A DNA stretch of 16,159 bases from Roseiarcus sp050015935 (lineage in GTDB: Bacteria; Pseudomonadota; Alphaproteobacteria; Rhizobiales; Beijerinckiaceae). Under the pieces are notes generated by a model. It worked only from the letters and a program-made list of their open reading frames with translations, made no database searches and was not told the DNA's origin. The position numbers and the translations under genes are program-made. The stretch lies in the NCBI GenBank assembly GCA_050015935.1, contig JBEKAL010000060.1, positions 1 to 16,159 of the forward strand, given 5' to 3'. Below, piece after piece: positions 1 through 9,082 of this stretch; within the stretch, counting starts at the first letter, position 1, and every line of letters starts with the position of its first letter.

Positions 1-2514
1 GGCAAGGCGGTCACTGCGGCCACCTTGGGCGGTTTGGAGACGGTTCGCGACTTCGCAAGAGCGGAAGTCGTCGATCAGCCGTGGCACAAGTGGGCGAAGC
101 TCAGCAAGCTCGCCGTCGGCGCTCGCGACCGAGACGCGTTCGCCGGGACGATCGCCGCTGCCGCGACCTTCGCTCGCCATCCGCGTTTGGTCGATCAGGT
201 TGAGAGCTATGTGCGCGGCGTCTTCGCCTGCGCCGGCGAGGCGAGGGCCGCCTATGACGACCACAAACGCAAGTGGGGCCTGGTCGACTTCGTCGATCAG
301 GACCGCCTGGCGTTGGCGCTGATCGGCAAGGAAGAGGTTCGCGCGCAGATCGGCGAACGCGTCCAAGCCGTGTTCGTCGACGAATTCCAGGACACGAGCC
401 CGCTGCAACTGGCGGTGTTCATCGGTCTGTCGCAGATCGCCGCCGAGAGCGTTTGGGTCGGCGATCCCAAGCAGGCGATCTATGGCTTTCGCGGCGCCGA
501 TCCGGAGTTGATCGCCGAGGTCGCTGAGAGCGTCCGCGCCGCGACCGGCGGCGAAAAGGCCTCTTTGCCGAAGAACTACCGCAGCCGACCGGGCCTCGTC
601 TCGTTCTTCAACGACGCCTTCGCGACGAGCTTCGAGGCGGCTGGGCTTTCCCCGGACGCCGCGCGTGTCGCCGAGACCAAGCGCGTCGATCTGCCCGGCC
701 AGTCGCCGCCGCTCGCGGTCTGGCGGCTAGCCGGCAGGAAGAACGACGACCGATACGCGGCGGTCGCCAACGGGGTCGTCCAGGCGATCGCTGCGGGCGA
801 CGCGTGGAAGGTGGCCGACGGAGCGGCGGCGCGACCGTTGTCGGCCGGCGACGTCGCCGTTTTATGCCGCGCCAACGACGCGTGTCTGGCGATCGCCGCG
901 GCGTTGGCGCGCGCTGGCCTCAAGGTCGCGATCGAGCGCGGCGGCCTGTTCGGGACGCCCGAAGCACGCCTAGCGCTGGCAGCGCTCAAGTGGTGCGCCG
1001 ACCAACGCGACAGCGTCGCGCTCGCCGAATTGGCTCAGCTACTGCATGACGGCGAAGCACAGCCGGCGTGGTTTGAAGCGAGCCTCAGCGGCGATCCGAC
1101 CGAGGCGATCGTCCCGCTGGTTCCGATTGCGCCGAGGCTGTTGGAGGTCGCCGCAGGCGGCGCGCACAAGACGCCGTTGGAATTCTTCGACGCTGTCCTG
1201 ACGCTGGGTGGGGTCAGCCAGGCGGTTCTGCGCTGGGGCCGCGCCGAGGAACGGCGCCTCAACCTCGAACAACTAAGAGGGTTGGTCGCCGCCTATCAGG
1301 CCGAACAGGGCAGAGAACGGGCGCCGACGACCGCCACCGATCTTTGCGCCTGGCTCGTCGAGCAGGAAGGGAAACAGCCTGAGAGCCGCGCGCCGGACGC
1401 TGTAGCCGTTGCCACCTATCACGCCGCCAAGGGCCTCGAATGGCCGCTGGTCGTTCTGACCGATCTCGACGCAGAGGCGAAAGCAAACCCGTTCGGCGCC
1501 CATGTCGAAAGCGACCGGCCGTGGCGCGAAGTGGACTGGCGAGATCCGCTAGACGGCCGCTGGCTGCGGTTCTGGCCATGGCCGTTCGGCGCCCAGAAGA
1601 AGGACGTCGGGTTCGACGCGTTCGCGTCGAATTCCGCCGAGGGCAGAACGACCGAGCGCAAAGAACGCGCCGAGAGAATTCGGCTGCTGTATGTCGGCGC
1701 GACCCGAGCCCGAGACTATCTCGTCCTCGCCACGCCGGCTTCGGCCTCCGCCCTGCCGTGGCTCGACGAATTGCGATCCGCCGACGGCGCGCCGGCGATT
1801 GCGCTTGCCGAGGCGGGCACTTCGTCGATGCGCGTAGGCGGCAATGAGCATGCCGTTCGCGCCGTTGACCTCGCCGGCGCCGATGATGCGCCGGGGCCGG
1901 CGGTCTCGCCAGCCTATGGGCGGCCAGTCATCGCAAAGCGGGAGTTTCCGGGGCTCGCCATCCGCCCGAGCGAGGAAGCCGGCGTCGAGGACGCGCGCGT
2001 CGTCGAGACGTTCGATCTCGGGGTGCGTCTGTCGTTCGTCGGCCAGCCCGACATGACGCTGGTCGGCGAGGCGCTGCATCGCTTTCTCGCCGCCGACAAT
2101 CCCGCTTGGGACGAGGAGAGGCGGATCGCGCTGGCGGCGCGCCTGCTCGACGCCTGGGGCGTCGTCGGATTCGACCCGCGCGAGGTTACCGCCATGGGTG
2201 CCCGCCTCTGGAGGTTCGTCGCGGAGCGTTGGCCGAACGCGAACTTGCGACGCGAGGCGCCGATCAATTGGCGGTCTGGCGACCGCTCACTGATCGGCCG
2301 TCTCGATCTGGTGGTCGACGCGCCGAGCGAAATTGTCGTCTTCGATCACAAGAGCTTTCCCGGCGGCCGGGCGCAATGGTTCGACCAGGCGCGCAAGCAC
2401 GCCGGCCAGCTGCGCGCCTATCGCGACGCGGTTCGCGCTGCGGCAGGAGAAGCGCGTCCCGTGCGGCTCGCGCTGCATCTGCCGGTCGGCGGAGAGGTGT
2501 TGTTCGTTGAGTAG
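1..2514 (+). CDS. AddA/RecB-like UvrD-family helicase with C-terminal PD-(D/E)XK nuclease (5' partial)
   Basis: The reading frame is open from base 1, so the gene begins upstream of the window; the TTG at 25 is not a likely start. Superfamily 1 helicase motifs appear in order: II as DEFQDT (379-396), III as GDPKQAIYGFRG (460-495), IV as NYRSRPG (from 574), V as TYHAAKGLEW (from 1414) and VI as LLYVGATRARD (from 1684). Motif I, the Walker A loop, must lie before the window. The C-terminus has a RecB-type nuclease: GEALHRFLA (from 2065), GRLDLVVD, then FDHKS with the catalytic Lys (near 2341-2355), and QLRAY (from 2410). AddA-type enzymes unwind and degrade double-stranded ends with AddB. Position at the head of the Shango operon, same strand, 119 bp before sngA, suggests a defence role rather than housekeeping repair. 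The housekeeping addAB locus would not be expected beside TerB and BrxD-like genes. An AddB-like partner may lie upstream. Confidence 0.88.
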   Translation, partial: GKAVTAATLGGLETVRDFARAEVVDQPWHKWAKLSKLAVGARDRDAFAGTIAAAATFARHPRLVDQVESYVRGVFACAGEARAAYDDHKRKWGLVDFVDQDRLALALIGKEEVRAQIGERVQAVFVDEFQDTSPLQLAVFIGLSQIAAESVWVGDPKQAIYGFRGADPELIAEVAESVRAATGGEKASLPKNYRSRPGLVSFFNDAFATSFEAAGLSPDAARVAETKRVDLPGQSPPLAVWRLAGRKNDDRYAAVANGVVQAIAAGDAWKVADGAAARPLSAGDVAVLCRANDACLAIAAALARAGLKVAIERGGLFGTPEARLALAALKWCADQRDSVALAELAQLLHDGEAQPAWFEASLSGDPTEAIVPLVPIAPRLLEVAAGGAHKTPLEFFDAVLTLGGVSQAVLRWGRAEERRLNLEQLRGLVAAYQAEQGRERAPTTATDLCAWLVEQEGKQPESRAPDAVAVATYHAAKGLEWPLVVLTDLDAEAKANPFGAHVESDRPWREVDWRDPLDGRWLRFWPWPFGAQKKDVGFDAFASNSAEGRTTERKERAERIRLLYVGATRARDYLVLATPASASALPWLDELRSADGAPAIALAEAGTSSMRVGGNEHAVRAVDLAGADDAPGPAVSPAYGRPVIAKREFPGLAIRPSEEAGVEDARVVETFDLGVRLSFVGQPDMTLVGEALHRFLAADNPAWDEERRIALAARLLDAWGVVGFDPREVTAMGARLWRFVAERWPNANLRREAPINWRSGDRSLIGRLDLVVDAPSEIVVFDHKSFPGGRAQWFDQARKHAGQLRAYRDAVRAAAGEARPVRLALHLPVGGEVLFVE

Positions 2515-2633
2515 GGGGGCTAGAACCGTTAGCCTGCGCGCGCCGCGCGTGAACGGGGTGGGTAAGGTGCGCCGGCGTCATTGTTGTCTCGTTCATCGTC
2601 GGCGGCGCGCTGGGCAATCGAGCGGCGGAGCAC

Positions 2634-4982
2634 ATGCTGGGCATTCTCGCGCTCGTGGGCGTGATGGCGGCGATCGCGCTGCTCACAAAGCCGAAGGGCC
2701 GCAAAGCGTCCGCGCCGGACAGATCCTCGCTCGGCCCGCGCCGCGGCGCCGCGAATTCGCCGGCCAGGCGAGGCGGTGAGCGGCTTGTTCCGCCGCCCGT
2801 GCCCCCGCGTTCCGAGCCGGCTCGGCGGACGAGCGGCCTGCAAACCGCTCCGGGCGTGACGATTCGGGCGCTCACCGACACGCCGCGTCTGAACGCTGTC
2901 GCCAAATCTGCGGCGCGCGCGCGGGCGCGTTGGATCGCGCCGGGCCAGCCGATCCAGCTCCTCGATCTGACCATCTCCGGCGGGCTGTTCTATCTCGCCT
3001 CGTGTCCCATCCGGGGTTTCGCCGCGCCGAACTGGATCATCGACCCCGCCCTGCCGGTTGCGCCGGCGCGCAGCGCGAAAACCGATCCACCGTCGTACTA
3101 TCCGTCGTATTCGAATATCACCTCGGCGCAGCGGCGCGGTTTTCTGGAGTGGATGGCGGGCGGACGCAGCGACCCGAACGAGAACCTGTCGCTCGTGTTC
3201 CTCTTCGTCTACGGTCTCGAATATCGCCTGCTCGGCGAGGGGGTCACGGTGGACGCGCCGCAGATCATCGCCGAGGCGGAGCGGCTGCTGTCGGTGTACG
3301 GCCGTCACCGCTCGTTCGCAGGCTACGTCGGCCGTTTTCTCTCGTTCGCGCGCGCCTACGCCGGCATAACCGGCGAACCGCAAGTCGATGGCCAGGACGT
3401 CTGGGAAGAGATGGCGCTGCCGGCGCGGCTCTATCTGGGGCGGCGGCTGATCGAACGGACAACGCTGACCGCCACCGACGCCTTCATCTGGGCGACCGCT
3501 TCGCCGATATCCTGGGGTCGGCGGCGCTGGCCGAGAGAGCAGATCGACGTCTTTCGCGAACTTTGGATCCGTCGTTTCAACAGGAAATATCCGTCTGGGC
3601 TTCCGGTCGCGCCGCCCGCCAAAACGATCACGGCGAACTACCGGGCGATGTCGGCGCAGTTCGAGACGCGACTGGCGGACGGCGCCGTGAAGCTGCCGGA
3701 CCCGGCGCTCGATCTCAAAACGGCCGAGGCGCTCGCTACGCTTGTCGAATCCTGCTGGAAGGAGCTGGGCCGCTATCACAGCCGTCTGACGCGCGTCCCG
3801 AATTCCGCAGAAGCGCTTGAGACGACCATCCTGATGCCGATCGATCTCTGGATCTATCGGTTTCATAAGGGAATCGCCAAGCTCGTCCCCTATCTCGGCG
3901 AGGCGAGGACCAAGGCGACGCAGGTCGGCGAGGTCTTGTCGGTCGCCGGCGTCCAGGCGGACGGCGCGGCGGGCAAAAGCGTCGGCGAGGCGGTGTCGCG
4001 GATCGCCAAAACGCTCGGCTGGGTCGGGATCGGCATTGAACCGGACGGCCCGCGCGACAGTGGCGATCTTTCGCACCTCGCCCTGACCGCCCCGGCGCGG
4101 CTGTTTCGCCTGCCGGCGGGCGATCGCGGTGAGCCGCTCAGCGACAAGGCGCGGCTCGCCGTCGACGTCGCCATCCTGTGCGCTCATCAGGCTGACTCGG
4201 CGAACGAGGAAGCGCGGGCGCGCGCGGCTTCGGCGGTCGCCGCCGCGATCGGTGCCGACGACGAGGCGGCGACCCGTCTGACCGCCTACGCCGCTATCGT
4301 CCAGCCAGACGCAAAACGACGAACCCGACTCATGAAGGCAGGGGCCGCGCTGCCTGAAGAGTTCAAGCACGCCGCCGCGAGCGCTGCCGTCGCCGCGCTC
4401 GCGGCGGGCACACGCGCCTCGGCCGCCTCGGTCAAGCAACTCGAATGGCTCTACAAGGCCCTCGGGCTTCCCGCCGACGAGCTTTACGCCGCGCTTCATC
4501 GCGCGCCGACGGGCGGCGAAACGCATTCCGAAGCGGAGATCGGCGCATCGGCGCGCGCCGCGGTCGAGCGCGAGTTGAACGGCTCCCCCTCGGTCGTGAT
4601 CGATGCGACCGTGCTAGACCGCGCCAGGAAATCGACGCAGGCGGTGGCGGACGTCCTTTCCGAGATCTTCGTCGAGGAGGCCGCGCCGAGTTCGAGCCCG
4701 GCGGCGATCGCCGTCGCGTCGTCGGACGGGCCGTTCGAAGGGCTCGATGCGGCGCATGGGAAGCTGTTGTCGGCGATTCTCGACGCCGGCTCGCTTCCCC
4801 ACGGCGAGTTCGACCGGCTCGCCAGATCTGCGAAACTTTTCCCGGGAGGCGCCGTCGACAATATCAACGAATGGGCGTTCGATCGCTTCGAAGAGTCGGT
4901 CGTCGACGACGCCGACGAATTGTCGATCGCGCCGCATCTCGTCGAACGCCTGAAAGAAATGAGGGTCGAGTCGAATGAATGA
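2634..4982 (+). CDS. sngA: Shango SngA: membrane-anchored TerB_N/TerB/TerB_C protein
   Basis: This 782-residue protein has a TerB_N domain at about residues 85-290, with signature stretches YYPSYS near 158 and VFLFVYGLEYR near 188. A TerB-like helical domain follows at about 500-625 (LAVDVAILCAHQAD, then PEEFKHAAASAAVAAL), and a TerB_C domain at about 650-775 (GLDAAHGKLLSAIL, DNINEWAFDRFEE). TerB folds are linked to tellurite and stress modules and to phage defence; their chemistry is unclear. The N-terminus is a hydrophobic helix (MLGILALVGVMAAIALL), predicting a membrane anchor with the rest in the cytoplasm. The start is uncertain: the frame stays open back to 2553 and codes more hydrophobic residues (VIVVSFIVGG) just before this ATG. 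No ATG, GTG or TTG lies in that stretch, and GGAG is only 3 bp from the ATG. The stop overlaps the start of sngB by 8 bp. Confidence 0.85.
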   Translation: MLGILALVGVMAAIALLTKPKGRKASAPDRSSLGPRRGAANSPARRGGERLVPPPVPPRSEPARRTSGLQTAPGVTIRALTDTPRLNAVAKSAARARARWIAPGQPIQLLDLTISGGLFYLASCPIRGFAAPNWIIDPALPVAPARSAKTDPPSYYPSYSNITSAQRRGFLEWMAGGRSDPNENLSLVFLFVYGLEYRLLGEGVTVDAPQIIAEAERLLSVYGRHRSFAGYVGRFLSFARAYAGITGEPQVDGQDVWEEMALPARLYLGRRLIERTTLTATDAFIWATASPISWGRRRWPREQIDVFRELWIRRFNRKYPSGLPVAPPAKTITANYRAMSAQFETRLADGAVKLPDPALDLKTAEALATLVESCWKELGRYHSRLTRVPNSAEALETTILMPIDLWIYRFHKGIAKLVPYLGEARTKATQVGEVLSVAGVQADGAAGKSVGEAVSRIAKTLGWVGIGIEPDGPRDSGDLSHLALTAPARLFRLPAGDRGEPLSDKARLAVDVAILCAHQADSANEEARARAASAVAAAIGADDEAATRLTAYAAIVQPDAKRRTRLMKAGAALPEEFKHAAASAAVAALAAGTRASAASVKQLEWLYKALGLPADELYAALHRAPTGGETHSEAEIGASARAAVERELNGSPSVVIDATVLDRARKSTQAVADVLSEIFVEEAAPSSSPAAIAVASSDGPFEGLDAAHGKLLSAILDAGSLPHGEFDRLARSAKLFPGGAVDNINEWAFDRFEESVVDDADELSIAPHLVERLKEMRVESNE

Positions 4983-6300
4983 CGTCACCCGCCCGATCGC
5001 GGCGGCCGAGCGCGATACGATCATGCAGGCGCTTTCCGCAGGCGTCGTCCCGCGGCGCGGCTTGCGCCACATCCAGGTCGGTCGCGTCGCCGAGGTGACG
5101 GCGCTGATCGGCGACATCGCCAGGATCGCCGGCGACGGTGCCGCGATTCGCTTCATCATCGGCGAATACGGAGCGGGCAAGACGTTCTTCCTCAACCTCG
5201 TGCGGCTGATCGCGCTGGAGAAGAAGCTGGTCGTCGTCCAGGCGGATCTCGGGCCGGATCGCCGGCTCCATGGCCGCGACGGCCAGGCGCGCGGGCTCTA
5301 TGCCGAGGCGGTGCGCAACATGTCGACCCGCACCAAGCCCGACGGCGGTGCGCTGGCCAGCGTGATGGAGCGGTTCCTGACCGACGCGCGCCGCCACGCT
5401 GAAGCCGCCGGAGCGTCGATCGACAAGGTGATCGACGCGAAGCTCGCCCCATTGCAGGACGCGGTCGGCGGCTACGACTACGCCGTGGTCCTGAAAGCCT
5501 ACCTCAGGGGCAGCGAGAACGGCGACGACACTTTGCGCGACGCCGCGTTGCGATGGATCCGCGGCGAGTATTCGACCAAGACCGAGGCGCGCGCCGCGCT
5601 GCCGGTGCGCAACATCATCGACGACAACAACCTCTACGACTCGCTCAAGCTGCTCGCCGCGTTCGTGAAGATCGCTGGCCACGCCGGGCTGATGGTGATC
5701 TTCGACGAGATGGTCAATCTCTACAAGTTGCAGGCGCCACAGGCGCGCAGCGCCAATTACGAGGAGCTGCTGCGCATCATCAACGACGTCATCCAGGGCA
5801 ACGTCCGCAATCTCGGCTTCCTCTTTGGCGGCACCCCGGAATTCCTGATGGACACCCGCCGAGGGCTCTACAGCTACCCGGCGTTGGAAAGCCGCCTGGC
5901 AGAGAACGCCTTCGCCAAGGACGGACTGGTCGACATGAGCGGCCCCGTGATTCGGTTGCAGGGCCTGACGCCGGAGGACCTGTTGATCCTGCTCTCTAAC
6001 ATCCGCCACGTGAAGGCGGGAGGCGATCCGGCCAAATATCTGGTCCCCGACGAGGCGTTCGAAGCCTTCATGGCGCATTGCTCGCAACGCATCGGCGAGG
6101 CGTACTTCCGGACGCCGCGCAACACTATCAAGGCGTTCGTCGATCTGCTGGCGGTGCTCGACCAGAACCCCGAGGCCGACTGGCGGACGCTGCTCGGCGC
6201 CATCGAGGTGGCGCCAGACGAAGGGGCGGCGCAGGACGCGCCGGCGGCGGATGACGGTTCGGAGAGCGCCGGGAATGGCCTCGCCCATCTCCGCCTCTGA
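4975..6300 (+). CDS. sngB: Shango SngB: DUF2791/BrxD-like P-loop ATPase
   Basis: The 441-residue protein is a P-loop ATPase of the DUF2791 family, related to BrxD of BREX systems. Walker A is GEYGAGKT at residues 63-70, preceded by the strand RFIIG. Walker B is LMVIFDEM near residues 239-246. A further strand, GFLFGGTPEFLMD near 280-292, fits the sensor region. The C-terminal part (residues 330-410) is helical and ends in an Asp/Ala-rich tail. GAGGG at 4961-4965 is a ribosome binding site 9 bp before the ATG. The start lies in ATGAATGA, shared with the sngA stop, so translation is probably coupled. In Shango and BREX type 2 the equivalent ATPase is paired with an Lhr-like helicase, as here. 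Role in defence is known from those systems; the exact mechanism is not. Confidence 0.88.
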   Translation: MNDVTRPIAAAERDTIMQALSAGVVPRRGLRHIQVGRVAEVTALIGDIARIAGDGAAIRFIIGEYGAGKTFFLNLVRLIALEKKLVVVQADLGPDRRLHGRDGQARGLYAEAVRNMSTRTKPDGGALASVMERFLTDARRHAEAAGASIDKVIDAKLAPLQDAVGGYDYAVVLKAYLRGSENGDDTLRDAALRWIRGEYSTKTEARAALPVRNIIDDNNLYDSLKLLAAFVKIAGHAGLMVIFDEMVNLYKLQAPQARSANYEELLRIINDVIQGNVRNLGFLFGGTPEFLMDTRRGLYSYPALESRLAENAFAKDGLVDMSGPVIRLQGLTPEDLLILLSNIRHVKAGGDPAKYLVPDEAFEAFMAHCSQRIGEAYFRTPRNTIKAFVDLLAVLDQNPEADWRTLLGAIEVAPDEGAAQDAPAADDGSESAGNGLAHLRL

Positions 6301-8542
6301 GGCCAGCCGCGCCTACGATCGGCTGCATCCGACAGTCAGGCGGTGGGTGCGCGATCAGGGCTGGACCAGCCTGCGGCCGGTCCAGGTTCGCACCGCTGAG
6401 GCGATCCTCGGCGGGACAAACGACGTCCTGATCACGTCTTCGACCGCCTCCGGCAAGACTGAGGCGGCGTTCCTGCCGATTCTCTCCCGCGTCGTCGATC
6501 GCGACCGCCCCGGCTTGTCGACCCTCTACGTCAGCCCGCTGAAGGCGTTGATCAACGACCAGTTTGCGCGCCTCGAACAGCTCTGCGAGGCGATGGAGAT
6601 TCCGGTCGTGCGGTGGCACGGCGACGCCTCGCAGACAACCAAGGCGCGGTTCGCCCGGGAAGCGCGCGGGATCGCCCTCATCACGCCCGAGTCGATCGAG
6701 GCGATGTTCGTGCGCCATCCCGATCGCATCCAGAGGCTGCTGTCCGGCCTCGATTTCTTGGTGGTCGACGAGCTGCACGCCTTCATGCAAGGGCCGCGCG
6801 GCCTGCACCTCGCGTCACTGTTGAAGCGCCTGGAGGCCGCTTCGACCGTCTCAGCCCGCCGGGTCGGCCTGTCGGCGACCATCGGCGACCCCCAGCTCGC
6901 CGCCGCCTGGTTGCGGCCGGATGCCCCCGGGCGCGTGACGATCATCGACGAGCCGGGCGCGAGCCTGGACCTGTTGCTGCAAGTCCGCGGCTATGTCGAA
7001 CCGGCGCGGAGCGGCGAGGGCGGTCGCGCGGCGGCATCAAAGGCCATTGGGGGCGGGAACACGGACGAGGACCTGGCGGAGGCTGGCGAGGCGACGACGG
7101 CGATCGAGGCGATCTCCGTCCATCTGTTCGAAGTCCTGCGCGGCGAGAACAATCTCGTGTTCGGCGGCTCGCGCAGGACGGTGGAGACGGTCGCCGACTG
7201 GCTGCGACTCAGGTCCGAGCAATACGGCGTCCCCAACGAATTCTTTCCTCACCACGGCAACCTGTCGAAAGAGCTGCGCGAGGACCTGGAGCGGCGGCTC
7301 AAGGAGGGCGACCGGCCGACGACCGCGGTTTGCACGACGACGCTCGAACTCGGCATCGACATCGGCTCGGTCAAGAGCGTCGCCCAGATCGGCGCGCCGC
7401 GGTCGATTTCGTCGCTGCGCCAGCGGCTCGGCCGGACCGGTCGGCGGGAGGGCGAGCCAACGGTGTTGCGAATTTACGCGATCGAAGGCGAACTCGATCC
7501 GCGCAGCAGCTTCGTCGACGATCTGCGTCAAGAGGTGGCGCGGACGGTCGCGGCGATACGGCTGGTCGGCCAGAAGTTCTACGAGCCGGCGGCGACCAGC
7601 GACGCGCTGGCGACGGCGCTCTTCCACCAGACGCTGTCGCTGATCGCCGAAAGGGGCGGAATTCGCGCCGACATAGCGTTCGCGCTACTGTCCGGCCCGG
7701 GGCCGTTCGCCGACGTCCAGCCGGCCGACTATGTCGAGCTGCTGCGGGCCGCCAAGGCTGCCGCAGTGATCGAGCAGGCGCCGGACGGTCTGCTGATGCT
7801 CGGCGAGGCCGGCGAGCGCCTCGTGCAAGCGCGCGATTTCTACCCGCTGTTCACCGTCGAGGAGGAATGGCGGCTTGTTCTTGGCTCCAAACCCCTTGGC
7901 TCGATCCCGCTGTCGAACGCTGTGGCGATCGACAGCCTGGTGGTGTTCGCGGGGCGGCGGTGGAAAATCATCGCCGTCGACGAGAAGGCGCGGGTCATCC
8001 AGGTCGAGGCCCATAAAGGCGGCCAAGTCCCACGCTTCGAGAACCTCACGAGCGAGGAGGTCCACACGCGGCTGATCGCCGAGATGAAGGCGGTCTACGA
8101 GGACGACGACGAACCAGCCTTCCTCGACGCGGCCGCCAACGCGCTTCTCGCCGAGGGGCGCAACGCTTACGCTCGCGCCGATCTCAGTCGCCGCTCCATC
8201 CTGGAGATGGGGCGCAACGCGTTGCTTTTCCCGTGGGTTGGGTCGGCGACCGTGGCGGCGATGTGCGTGGCGTTCGCCGGGATGGGTGTGCTTGCCGAGG
8301 ACAATGGGGTCGGGATCACTGTCGCTGCTCCCATTGAGGCGGCGATCGGCGGCCTCAAGCGGCTGGCCGCCTTCTCCGCCGCCGATCTGGCGAAGATCGA
8401 GGACGGCGCGCTGGGACTTGGCGGCGCGAAATACGACGACTTCATCCCACAGTCGTTGCTGCGCCGCCTATGGGGGAGGCGCAACGCCGCCGTCATCGCC
8501 AGCTTGCCGGGAATCGCGCGAGAATTGCTGCAAAACGCGTAG
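6275..8542 (+). CDS. sngC: Shango SngC: Lhr-like DExH helicase
   Basis: This is a superfamily 2 helicase of about 755 residues. Walker A is STASGKT (about residues 56-62), motif II is DELH (165-168), motif III is SAT (near 199-201), motif V is TTLELGIDIG (near 353-362) and motif VI is QRLGRTGR (near 383-390). The last two are typical of Lhr/BrxHI helicases, as is the long C-terminal region after the RecA-like pair. The start at 6275 was chosen over an in-frame ATG at 6251 because GGAGAG (6261-6266) stands 8 bp before it. With this start it overlaps the end of sngB by 26 bp, showing tight coupling. It is the last gene of the operon; a GC-rich hairpin follows. Lhr-like helicases work on DNA or RNA-DNA hybrids; the substrate in Shango is not visible from sequence. 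Confidence 0.9.
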   Translation: MASPISASEASRAYDRLHPTVRRWVRDQGWTSLRPVQVRTAEAILGGTNDVLITSSTASGKTEAAFLPILSRVVDRDRPGLSTLYVSPLKALINDQFARLEQLCEAMEIPVVRWHGDASQTTKARFAREARGIALITPESIEAMFVRHPDRIQRLLSGLDFLVVDELHAFMQGPRGLHLASLLKRLEAASTVSARRVGLSATIGDPQLAAAWLRPDAPGRVTIIDEPGASLDLLLQVRGYVEPARSGEGGRAAASKAIGGGNTDEDLAEAGEATTAIEAISVHLFEVLRGENNLVFGGSRRTVETVADWLRLRSEQYGVPNEFFPHHGNLSKELREDLERRLKEGDRPTTAVCTTTLELGIDIGSVKSVAQIGAPRSISSLRQRLGRTGRREGEPTVLRIYAIEGELDPRSSFVDDLRQEVARTVAAIRLVGQKFYEPAATSDALATALFHQTLSLIAERGGIRADIAFALLSGPGPFADVQPADYVELLRAAKAAAVIEQAPDGLLMLGEAGERLVQARDFYPLFTVEEEWRLVLGSKPLGSIPLSNAVAIDSLVVFAGRRWKIIAVDEKARVIQVEAHKGGQVPRFENLTSEEVHTRLIAEMKAVYEDDDEPAFLDAAANALLAEGRNAYARADLSRRSILEMGRNALLFPWVGSATVAAMCVAFAGMGVLAEDNGVGITVAAPIEAAIGGLKRLAAFSAADLAKIEDGALGLGGAKYDDFIPQSLLRRLWGRRNAAVIASLPGIARELLQNA

Positions 8543-8546
8543 GCCG

Positions 8547-8574
8547 CCGCCCGGGCGACTCGATCGTCGGGCGG
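8547..8574 (+). terminator. Possible terminator after sngC
   Basis: CCGCCCG at 8547-8553 pairs perfectly with CGGGCGG at 8568-8574, and CGA/TCG pairs inside the loop. It starts 4 bp after the sngC stop. There is no T-run behind it, only TTGG, so it is a weak intrinsic terminator or just an mRNA-end hairpin. Confidence 0.35.
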
Positions 8575-8737
8575 TTGGCGAATCCGGCGCCGGTCGTGAG
8601 CCGGGTGACAATCTCGGGCACACATCTCCACGCAGAATTCTAAGGGGATCCGGCTCGACGCGCCCTCCCCCTTGTTCAGAATGTGCGTCCCGATCCTGGG
8701 CCACACGAGAATGCCGGGGTCGCGAATTCGTGTGATT

Positions 8738-9082
8738 TTACAAGGATCGCGGAGCGGTCTGAAGTCCTCTATCGGACTTCGAACCTCTTTTGTCGGCGTC
8801 AACGAATTCGACCGCGAAACCTAGCTTAGAAAAGACGATCGCGTGGCCGGCCTCGTGAATGCAGACGATCCGCTCGAAATCAGGATTGTAGGTGCCTGTC
8901 CTGGCGGCGATGACGTCGGACACGTCGACAGCCGTGACCTTCCGCTTGCACGTCCTCGCCAGAAGGCGAGCCCCTGGGGCTACCTGAGCGATTTCTGTCG
9001 GCGACAGCCCTCGGCAATCCCGAGGGCATACGCGCCCGCCGTCGAGAATGCTCGCGCCGGCCCAGCACCGTGGTGGGATGCC
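8738..9082 (-). pseudogene. Remnant of FtsH-like AAA+/M41 zinc metalloprotease
   Basis: In the minus-strand frame, reading from 9007 down, the peptide LSPTEIAQVAPGARLLAR resembles the end of an AAA+ lid. KVTAVDVSDVIAA and then RIVCIHEAGHAIVFSKLGF follow. The HEAGH motif (8857-8843) is the zinc-binding helix of M41 peptidases such as FtsH. The spacing lid, linker, HEAGH is what FtsH-like proteins show. The ATPase core is missing upstream and the peptidase breaks off about 30 residues after HEAGH, with a stop at 8738-8740. The only in-frame standard start is a GTG at 8923, which would leave out the lid. The frame is the same as that of the relaxase gene and begins directly after its TAA. The best reading is a gene fragment truncated on both sides; a short expressed zinc-binding peptide cannot be ruled out. 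Confidence 0.6.

Noticed and set aside
2529..4526. Long Arg-rich minus-strand open frame opposite sngA
   Set aside because: GC-rich antisense shadow; the plus frame has the TerB domains.
6251..6274. Upstream ATG for sngC
   Set aside because: The ATG at 6275 has GGAGAG at good spacing, and the extra eight residues would lengthen the overlap with sngB without support.
8600..8802. Minus-strand frame past the end of sngC with a natural-looking stretch (PGILVWPRIGTHILNKGEG)
   Set aside because: It has no recognised domain, is in a different frame from the protease remnant and runs into the sngC antisense. It could be relic coding DNA, but I cannot support it.
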